Assembly (NCBI RefSeq): GCF_021732705.1
Contig: NZ_JAKFUM010000008.1
Span: 235,667 to 299,666 of the forward strand
Source of the DNA: Nevskia sp.
Lineage (GTDB): Bacteria > Pseudomonadota > Gammaproteobacteria > Nevskiales > Nevskiaceae
Direction of reading: 5' to 3'
Length of the DNA: 64,000 bases
Shown: positions 50,201-56,405 of the stretch, piece by piece
Layout: every line of letters begins with the position of its first letter
Position numbering within the stretch: position 1 is the stretch's first letter
The notes under the pieces: generated by a model
Seen by the model: the letters and a program-made list of their open reading frames with translations, nothing else
The model's database searches: none
Told to the model about the DNA's origin: nothing
Translations under genes and position numbers: made by a program

Positions 50201-51024
50201 CCGGCAAACAGATCGGCGAATCCGGCAATCAGGTCGGCCTTGGTGAACAGCACGTAGACGGGCGCGAACACGCCGAGCTCGGCGGTCAGTTCCTGCACGC
50301 GCTGGCGCAGCTGCTTGGCGAGGTCGATCGCGAATTCCGGCCCGCTCTGGATCAGTTCCGACACGCTGGCCGCAATCAGGATGCCGTTGATCGGCGCCTT
50401 CGGCCGATGCTTCTTCAAGAGCCCGAGGAATGACAGCCATTCGCGGCGATCTTCGTCCTGCACCGCGTAGCGGCCTGCGGTGTCGAGGAAGATGCCTTCG
50501 GTGGTGAAGAACCAGTCGCAGTTGCGGGTGCCGCCGATGCCCTGGACGATGCGGCCGGACTTTTCGGCGAACGGAAACTGCAGGCCGGAATTGATGATCG
50601 CCGAGCTCTTGCCGGCCGCTGGATTGCCGATGATCACGTACCACGGCAGCCCGTACAGCGCGTCCTCGCCGGCGGTTTCGCCAAGGCGCGAGGTCTTGAT
50701 CGTCTTGATCGCGTCGACCAGGCGATCCCGTAGCGCGGCCGTCTCGTGGCTACGGCCCGGCCCGCTGTCGAGCGGGCGGCTGGCCTCGGTTTCGAGCATC
50801 GAGCCGAACGCCTGCGATTGCTTCGCCGTGCGATGCCGACGCCAGAGAGACACGCCCAGCCAGACCAGCAGCGCGATCGCGATGATCAGCAGCGAAGCCC
50901 CGAGTGCCAGCTTCAGTGTCTTCGCCGTCAGCAGGAAGAACGCCGCCACGATGACGAACACCCCCACGGCCAACGCGGTGCGGTTGTTCAGGGTGTTCCA
51001 GATGCGGGGCCAGATGGAGGACAT
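47278..51024 (-). CDS. tssM: T6SS membrane complex protein TssM (IcmF)
   Basis: A 1248-residue inner-membrane protein. Start at MSSIWPRIWNTLNNRTALAV; two N-terminal membrane helices (about 13-60), a cytoplasmic GTPase-like domain with Walker A IIGNPAAGKSSAIINSG, a third helix near YLGFFGGAAVLGLVLTVLTW and a large periplasmic part ending in the C-terminal beta domain. It forms the trans-envelope complex with TssL and TssJ, neither of which is in the window. Operon order: ketosynthase-like gene, tssM, tagF, OmpA-like gene. Confidence 0.95.
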   Translation of the reverse strand: MSSIWPRIWNTLNNRTALAVGVFVIVAAFFLLTAKTLKLALGASLLIIAIALLVWLGVSLWRRHRTAKQSQAFGSMLETEASRPLDSGPGRSHETAALRDRLVDAIKTIKTSRLGETAGEDALYGLPWYVIIGNPAAGKSSAIINSGLQFPFAEKSGRIVQGIGGTRNCDWFFTTEGIFLDTAGRYAVQDEDRREWLSFLGLLKKHRPKAPINGILIAASVSELIQSGPEFAIDLAKQLRQRVQELTAELGVFAPVYVLFTKADLIAGFADLFAGADAAERARVWGATLPYDADGKADAIHEFDRHFDLLYEGLREVSLATMAHRRRDTLGSGVFSFPLEFAALKSPLRSFIGTLFQDNPFQHRPIFRGFYFTSALQEGIATSASSRRVAERFALTGSGSAPRQTLVTSQHGFFLRDLFSRVIFADKGLVKQYASPASVRMRYLGFFGGAAVLGLVLTVLTWSWLGNQRLVANTQADLDKAVAVQAGRSELGTRLEALGILQDRIEQLEAWKGDHPLSLGFGLYQGDALDAKLRAEYFGGIRELLLKPVSESLESYLREVTLNRDRLQPSTRNTTDAKPADAASTAATPYQAASATDVDDAYAALKTYLMLGDRERLEASHLNDQLTRFWRDWLEQNRGTMTREALIRSAERTLSFLLAQVGTPDFPLIEQKLVLVDQVREALKTVVRGTPARERVYADIKARAATRYPAMTVARILGDDDKALLAGSHAIPGAFTREAWQGYVKDAIREASNQELQSKDWVLNTAVRDDLTLEGSPEQIEQALVRQYKTEYVAEWQALIQGVAVTEFSGFDDAVKRMNRLGDPANSPIGKLLTTLYDQTAWDNPSLVNEGLKKTQRGILQWFRNLVSSGTPSGATVNLNITGDAPTVAMGPIGKAFEAIGQLVIARGGSGDGSLLKTYLDALSKTRTRFNQIKNAGDPGPPSRLLMQQTLDGNGSELADALRYVDESMLPGMNDAARQTVRPLLVRPLIQAWQVIVKPTEDELNKVWAAQVYQPFQTSLAAKYPFDPASRIEAGAAEIGQVFGPGGAIAKYLETAIGTLAVRRGDTLTPRTWADIGIRLAPTFVSAVPVYVATPGEAVTPSAAAANQTVFQIKPIPAPGLIEYTIEIDGQLLRYRNTAAEWNNFVYPSAGVPGARITGITTDGRTVEITNSPGRAGLQRFINSARRTSKPDGSFTLAWDGSEAAVSIDLRLISSPNAASAGDAGNGPLRPSGLRGLKLPAIVAGPAP

Positions 51025-51049
51025 GGTCGGCGGGTCGGTTGAGCAGCAA

Positions 51050-52570
51050 TCAGGACGATGCGGACGCCGCGGCGCCCGACGTGGACTCGGCGTCGGAGTC
51101 AGGTTCCGGCGGCGGCAGCAGCACCAGCGCATGACGCTCGAGTACTTCGGCAACGCTCGTGACGGCGCAGGGCTTGCTCGACGCCGCGACCGTTGCCGTC
51201 GCCAGCGCGAGCAGGCCCGGCACGCGGGCGGCGCCGAGATCGCCGAGCAACAGGCCGAGATCGTCGCGATCGGCCACGGCATCGAGCGGCTCGAACACCG
51301 CAGTCATCGCGCTCGCGACCTCGACGGCGCGCGCGTCGTAGCCGTGGACATCGGCGATCACACGCGTGATCGCCGCGGCCTCGGTTGCCGCGTGGGCCAA
51401 CGCGGTTTGCAGCGCGGCCTCCAGCACGGCCGAAGACACCTTGCCGTGCTCGCTCAACGGTGCCGTGCGTGCGGCCAGTGCTGGCCGGTGCAGTCGTGCC
51501 AGCGGCGGCGGACGATCAGCCGTGACCGGCAGGGTCGTCAGCGCCAGCACGAACGCACCCTCGCCGGCCGCGGGTCGTTGCGGCTTGCGCGCGGTGCGCA
51601 CGAGATCGCGCCGCTCCAGATGCGACAGCGTCTGATCGTCGACCTTCGAGTCGACACCGATCAGCAGCCAGATGTCGTCGGCGTCGGCGCGATGGGCGCG
51701 CGCCATCATCGAATCGATCAGGCGGATGTCCGCGCCCGGATCGCTGATCACCTCGACCTCCAGATAGGCCTGTGCGCGCTCGCGCCGCGCCGCATCGACG
51801 AGCCGTGCTTCGACGGATTGCCTGAACAGGCTGCGAGCCGCTTCGGAGAAGTTGGGCGGGAACAGCAGCGCAGCGCGCAGGCTGGGCGGTGGTGTCGACC
51901 GCACGGCCGGTGCCAAGGCCGATGGTCTTACCGGCTTCGGCGGCGAGCGCGGCGCTGCGGGTGTCAGCCAGTCGGCGATGGCCGTCAGTGCCTCGTCGAG
52001 CGGCGTGTCCAGCAGGGCGATACAGCGATCGAGCCGTGCGCGCTCATACGCCTCGGCATCGGGCAGTGCGGCGTCGGGCTGCAGACGTTCCCGCTGCCAG
52101 TGCGAGGCGGCGGTCAGGTCGAGATCCTCGACCGCGATGCACGGCACGCGAAAGCCATCGCCATCGAACACGGCCTCGGACGGCTTGAGCAGGTCCTTGC
52201 GCGAAACCGCGGCGGCCTGCAGCGCCTCGCCATCGCGACCGGCCGCGCAGCACACGGCGTTGGCGATGATCGTCATCGACCACTGCGATTCCGCCTGCAC
52301 TGCCGCTGCATCGGCATCGTGATGGGCCGAGGCGGCGCCGGTGCTTGCGGCATTCACTGCCGGTGCTCGCGTCGCCACACGCCAGGCCCAGCGCAACCCG
52401 ATCACGGCGGCGAAAATCGCCAGCGGCAGCAGCACGATGAACAGCAACACATCGGCTTCATCGACGGCACGCCGGCTTTCCTGCCACCCGATGATCGTGG
52501 CCGTCCAGACCACCGCGCAGATCGCGAGCAGTATCAGCAGCCAGCGCAGTCCTTTACCGAGTGACGACAT
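51050..52570 (-). CDS. T6SS-linked membrane protein with a ketosynthase-like (thiolase-fold) domain
   Basis: 506 residues. Two membrane helices at about 8-28 and 42-64, then from residue 98 a region shaped like a beta-ketoacyl synthase: MTIIANAVCCAAGRDGEALQ with VFDGDGFRVPCIAVE, and later IWLLIGVDSKVDDQTLSHLE followed by GEGAFVLAL (336-344), which mirrors the GVDS and PGEGA segments of FabF-like proteins. I cannot find the Cys-His-His catalytic set, so it is probably a non-catalytic relative. First gene of the tssM operon. Such proteins occur beside T6SS genes, with unknown role. Confidence 0.65.
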   Translation of the reverse strand: MSSLGKGLRWLLILLAICAVVWTATIIGWQESRRAVDEADVLLFIVLLPLAIFAAVIGLRWAWRVATRAPAVNAASTGAASAHHDADAAAVQAESQWSMTIIANAVCCAAGRDGEALQAAAVSRKDLLKPSEAVFDGDGFRVPCIAVEDLDLTAASHWQRERLQPDAALPDAEAYERARLDRCIALLDTPLDEALTAIADWLTPAAPRSPPKPVRPSALAPAVRSTPPPSLRAALLFPPNFSEAARSLFRQSVEARLVDAARRERAQAYLEVEVISDPGADIRLIDSMMARAHRADADDIWLLIGVDSKVDDQTLSHLERRDLVRTARKPQRPAAGEGAFVLALTTLPVTADRPPPLARLHRPALAARTAPLSEHGKVSSAVLEAALQTALAHAATEAAAITRVIADVHGYDARAVEVASAMTAVFEPLDAVADRDDLGLLLGDLGAARVPGLLALATATVAASSKPCAVTSVAEVLERHALVLLPPPEPDSDAESTSGAAASASS

Positions 52571-52812
52571 GCTCTTCCTTGATGGTGCTCCGCCGGGCGG
52601 AGGTCCTTCTGCTGCAGTCGGCTTCTATTGCCTTGGTGGCCATTCGGCTTCTGCAATCCCTGCAAAAGTCGTCAGAGGGGTGAACGATCGCTGCGTCTGC
52701 CGGTTATGCAAAACGAGTGGACTGCTGCGAAACGCGTGACATGACGATGACGTGTCGCCAGCCGTCGGCAACGGCACTGCCGTGAAGATCGTCACCGCGT
52801 CGCAGAGCCGAC
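52571..52812. other. Intergenic region upstream of the tssM operon
   Basis: 242 bases with no gene. It should hold the promoter of the leftward ketosynthase-like/tssM operon and the 3' end of the immunity gene. No clear hairpin was found. Confidence 0.4.
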
Positions 52813-53391
52813 TCATTGGTCTTCATCGAATGCGCAGACGGCCGACTTCCAGCGCTCGAATTCGCTGGCGACGGCCAGCACCTGGGCGGTCATGCTTCCA
52901 TTGGCGGCCGGCACCAGGCAGAAAATGGCGCTGTACCCGCCGCCAACGGGCACCTTCCCCGCGGCACGACTCTTGGCGGCGATGGTGATGACGTAGGGAT
53001 GGTTCTGCTTCAAACGTGAGGCCGGCGTGTGCAGCTTTGCGCCGTCCGGCAACTTTCCATACACAAGGCAGTCGGCCGCGTTGATTTCGATGGAGCGGCC
53101 CGGCGGATCGATCGAAAATGACCAGACTTCATCTGGCAGCGTTGTCCAGTCACCGCTGGGTCGCGTCGTTTCGGAAACAGACACCCGGAATAGATCGAGC
53201 TTGGATTTCTGGTCTTCGGATTGCCTTGAAACCGAGAAGCAGGCGTTATTGTCGGTGACGGATACTGCGGCAACGCCGAGACGCGACGTGGCGTGGCAAC
53301 TCATGCTGGAAAGACAGATGCCGGCGCCGATGGCCATGCTCGCCAACTTGGTTGTCGTCACCGTGCGATACGGAAACGAATGCTTTCTCAT
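52813..53391 (-). CDS. Putative periplasmic T6SS immunity lipoprotein
   Basis: 192 residues beginning MRKHSFPYRTVTTTKLASMA with an export signal ending ICLSSMSC (lipobox-like, not canonical). The mature part has a beta-rich pattern typical of predicted periplasmic immunity lipoproteins: NNACFSVSRQSEDQKSKLDL, then INAADCLVYGKLPDGAKLHT and NHPYVITIAAKSR. It starts 8 bp after the PAAR-metallopeptidase effector and is less GC-rich than the tss genes, so it is best explained as the cognate immunity protein. The family match is by pattern only. Confidence 0.55.
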   Translation of the reverse strand: MRKHSFPYRTVTTTKLASMAIGAGICLSSMSCHATSRLGVAAVSVTDNNACFSVSRQSEDQKSKLDLFRVSVSETTRPSGDWTTLPDEVWSFSIDPPGRSIEINAADCLVYGKLPDGAKLHTPASRLKQNHPYVITIAAKSRAAGKVPVGGGYSAIFCLVPAANGSMTAQVLAVASEFERWKSAVCAFDEDQ

Positions 53392-53399
53392 GGTTTCGG

Positions 53400-54578
53400 T
53401 CACGAAGGAAGATTGGTGACGTCGGAAGGGTTCGCGATGAAGTCCTTCAGCACACTCCGATAGAGCGCCAAATCGTTGGCATGCGACCATTGATTCAGCA
53501 GCGGAGGATCCCGATACGTCTTGATCGCCCAGTAATCCGCAAGGAGGTTGCCCTGCGCTTCCATGTTGTAATCGGAAAGTCTTGTCGTTGCCGAAAGACG
53601 GTATTCGTACGAAAGACCAATGCGAATGGCCCCGCGCCGCGCGACGGGATATCCCAGCTGGTACTGCCAGACATGCACCATTTCATGCATGAACCAGAGG
53701 GCATTTCCAAAGCTGCCTGAATTGGAAAAATCTTCCTGGAAATAGCTGGGATTGAAGTACATTTCGCCATTCGGCGTCATCGCAACATCGTCCGGCTGCA
53801 AGCCGAACCACAGGTACTCGCCGTTATGGACCTTCACTTTTGTGTAGTCGACAGACGTCCCGAACAACGAGCGTGCCATCGCGATTTCGCCGGATGTCAT
53901 GCCGCGCGATTGACCTGCCGGCGTTTGAACTTGCCGAACGGAAGTGCCGAGGTTGGCGGCATGGGTGCTGACGCCTGTCAGTGAGAAGACCAACGGCGTG
54001 ACCGAAGTCGGCGCTTGCTGCGCCGCAAAAGAACAGCAGGTCGGAAACGGTTTGGGCGTCAGTGACGCTTCGGTAATTCGAGCCGCCGCACGGGTACGAA
54101 TACGCGACGTCAGGCCTTTGTCATCCGTGGTTCCCGATACAAGGCTGCCATCGTCAAGTTTCAGCGCGTAGGCCACACCCGAAAGCGGACGTCCCTTGGC
54201 GTTCACGAAGCACAGTTGTTCGTCGAATTGCGCAAGGGCCTGATTTGCAGCGGCAAGCGCGGTCTCGGTGGCGGCTGATGCCGCTGCGCTGTCGACATCG
54301 CCACCGCCCTCATCATCGAAGCTGAGACTCTGCGACGCGATCAGTGTCGCGCCACAGGCGGTCTTGTCGCCATGTCGCGCAGCGGGTTTGCCGTCGATGG
54401 TGAAATCGGGATCGCCGGCGACGATCACCGTGGTTCCGCCATGGCCTTTCTCGGGACAGGTGACCTTGCTGCCGACGAGGGCAATCGGCTTGCCGTTGAT
54501 CGTGGCCGTGGCCGCGCCCTCGACCACCACGCCACCGTGGCTGGTCTTGTCGCCGATGACGATGTAGGGCTTGCCCAT
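53400..54578 (-). CDS. T6SS effector: PAAR domain with C-terminal metallopeptidase-like domain
   Basis: 392 residues. Residues 1-85 form a PAAR domain (VIGDKTSHGGVVVEGAATA, KGHGGTTVIVAGDPDFTIDG, ARHGDKTACGATLI), the sharp tip of the T6SS. Residues 120-160 look like a transthyretin-like linker (CFVNAKGRPLSGVAYALKLD). The C-terminus carries the zinc motif HEMVH (298-302) in ALWFMHEMVHVWQYQLGY and a possible third ligand Glu340, resembling the zinc-peptidase domain of proteins annotated as vgr-related. The target is unknown. A likely immunity gene follows. Confidence 0.8.
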   Translation of the reverse strand: MGKPYIVIGDKTSHGGVVVEGAATATINGKPIALVGSKVTCPEKGHGGTTVIVAGDPDFTIDGKPAARHGDKTACGATLIASQSLSFDDEGGGDVDSAAASAATETALAAANQALAQFDEQLCFVNAKGRPLSGVAYALKLDDGSLVSGTTDDKGLTSRIRTRAAARITEASLTPKPFPTCCSFAAQQAPTSVTPLVFSLTGVSTHAANLGTSVRQVQTPAGQSRGMTSGEIAMARSLFGTSVDYTKVKVHNGEYLWFGLQPDDVAMTPNGEMYFNPSYFQEDFSNSGSFGNALWFMHEMVHVWQYQLGYPVARRGAIRIGLSYEYRLSATTRLSDYNMEAQGNLLADYWAIKTYRDPPLLNQWSHANDLALYRSVLKDFIANPSDVTNLPS

Positions 54579-54637
54579 CGCACGCTCCGTGTGCTGAAAC
54601 TCGCCGAGTTCCGTTCGGCGTCACCGCATTCTAGCGA

Positions 54638-55480
54638 TCATTTTTTGGATCGTGCCGGCATTCGGTTTTCAATGTGACCGAAGTCGCGCAAGGTCCAGCG
54701 ACCACCCCAGGTCAGCCCGGCCGCTTCCGCCAACTCGCCATAGCGCTGGTAACCATTCAGTGCCCATGGATCTTTTTCCGAAATCACCAGCTTGCCGTCT
54801 CGGAAGAAGGCGCTGTCGGCCGCCTGTCCATACTGGTGATAGCTCTGCCAGGCTCCAGCGTTGGTGACGTTCTCGCCCTGTGATTGCAGAAACGCCTGAC
54901 GATCCGGACTGCGATAGCCCTCGAGCAGCACCATCGTGTAGCCCTCGACAGCCATCGCTTGGTAGATCGTCAGCAAGCGTTGCCGGAATTGTGGATCGAG
55001 ACGACTCCAGTCGCGATCAGCGGTGCCGAGATGCGGACGGACGCGTTCGACCTCTCGCGTGACGAAGACATCGGGCGGCAACGGCGGCGGCGGCACCAGT
55101 TGCTCGCCCTGCAGCAGCGACGTGGCGACGCGGTTCTCGGCACCCACACGATCATCGAAGCCGCTCAGCTGCCGGTTCTCGCCGAACAGCAGGACCAGTG
55201 CGACCGGCAGCAAGGCGATGGCGACAGCGCCGCCGATCAACGGTCCGTGGTCACGCGTCCAGTCTCCGAAGGCTGCCATGACACGCCTTGGGGCCAGCAA
55301 GTCGCGCGGCTGGCGTGGAGGCGGCCGCTGCTGGCGCAAGGCGCGGATGCGTTCCCCGAGGCGCGCGATCGATCGATCGATCGCGTCGATCCCGCCGCCG
55401 GCCGCGGATGGAAAGAACATCAGCCATGCCACGGCCAGCGCCAACACGAACAGCAGCAGAACTGTGATCAACATGGCCAT
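54638..55480 (-). CDS. Membrane-anchored M15-family peptidase (DD- or LD-peptidase-like)
   Basis: 280 residues. Membrane helices at 4-23 and 81-100, then a VanY/CwlK-type domain. Zinc ligands are in SYHQYGQAADSAFF (His215, Asp222) and FGHIEN (His269); GYRSPDRQAF precedes. The family cuts peptidoglycan peptides. In a T6SS island it could open the cell wall for the membrane complex or act as an effector; the helices favour the first. Divergent from the small membrane protein gene upstream of vgrG. Confidence 0.8.
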   Translation of the reverse strand: MAMLITVLLLFVLALAVAWLMFFPSAAGGGIDAIDRSIARLGERIRALRQQRPPPRQPRDLLAPRRVMAAFGDWTRDHGPLIGGAVAIALLPVALVLLFGENRQLSGFDDRVGAENRVATSLLQGEQLVPPPPLPPDVFVTREVERVRPHLGTADRDWSRLDPQFRQRLLTIYQAMAVEGYTMVLLEGYRSPDRQAFLQSQGENVTNAGAWQSYHQYGQAADSAFFRDGKLVISEKDPWALNGYQRYGELAEAAGLTWGGRWTLRDFGHIENRMPARSKK

Positions 55481-55586
55481 CCGTGGCGCGGCAGCAGTGG
55501 GATTTCGCAGATTTTTAGAATAATCTCGAATCGTTCCTCGCGAACAGGCCGGAAGGATCCGCCCTCTACACCCGTCACAGGCAAGG

Positions 55587-56405
55587 ATGCCGATGTCGAA
55601 CCGCCGCCGTCCCGCAACCGATCCCGCAGCGCGCGATGAGCAGGCGCACGGCGACCGCGGTCTGGCCGTGCACGGCGATGGCCGCGCTTCGCGACCACGG
55701 GTTGAAGCCGATGCCGTCAGCATCCTCGGCGCTGTCACCGCCGAACGTCAGGCAGCGTCAGGCGGCGATCGCGGACGTTCAGCGTCGCGGGCCCTGCCGG
55801 TGACGAATCGATCGCTCAGTCCTGCGCTGATCCTGCTGCTGATTGGCGCCACGATGTTGCTGGTGGTCGGCTATCGGCTGACTACCCGGGGGCCGGCGCC
55901 GACGAAGGTCCTTGTCTCGAATGCAGGCGTCGCTGCTCCGGCGCCAGCGGCACCGCAGATATTGGCGGCTGCGCCGGTATCGCTTGCGCCGAACGCGGCT
56001 GCAATCGAGACGATCGAACCGGCCGTCTCGCCAGCACACGACGCGCATGCGTCGCCGCCACCCGCCGAGCTCGAGCCATCATCGCCGCCGCCGACAACTT
56101 CGCAAGCGCAGGCCCGCACACGGCCTGCAGATGCGGCTGAGGCGGTCGTCAAGGACAAAAGGAAGGCATCCACGGCACCGCCTGCAGCTGTCCAAGCGGC
56201 GGTAACGGCGCCCGCTCGCTCATCGAAAGCCGTCGTCGAACGCACGGCGGGTGCGTCCACGGCAGACCTGATTCGCAAGTGCGAAGAGTTTGGCCCACTT
56301 GAAGGCCTGCTGTGCCGCATCCGCATTTGCTCGGATCTGTGGGGCATCGACCCTGCCTGCCCGGCGCAGTCGAAGCCGTCAGCGCTGACCGGAGACGCGC
56401 CGTGA
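55587..56405 (+). CDS. T6SS-associated single-pass membrane protein with Cys-rich C-terminus
   Basis: 272 residues (or 270 from the second ATG). A polar N-terminus, one membrane helix at about 79-97 (PALILLLIGATMLLVVGYRL), a long Ala/Pro linker, and a C-terminal DLIRKCEEFGPLEGLLCRIR followed by ICSDLWGIDPACP with four cysteines. Its stop overlaps the vgrG GTG start (GTGA). Position suggests a helper for VgrG or the membrane complex. Family not recognised. Confidence 0.6.
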   Translation: MPMSNRRRPATDPAARDEQAHGDRGLAVHGDGRASRPRVEADAVSILGAVTAERQAASGGDRGRSASRALPVTNRSLSPALILLLIGATMLLVVGYRLTTRGPAPTKVLVSNAGVAAPAPAAPQILAAAPVSLAPNAAAIETIEPAVSPAHDAHASPPPAELEPSSPPPTTSQAQARTRPADAAEAVVKDKRKASTAPPAAVQAAVTAPARSSKAVVERTAGASTADLIRKCEEFGPLEGLLCRIRICSDLWGIDPACPAQSKPSALTGDAP

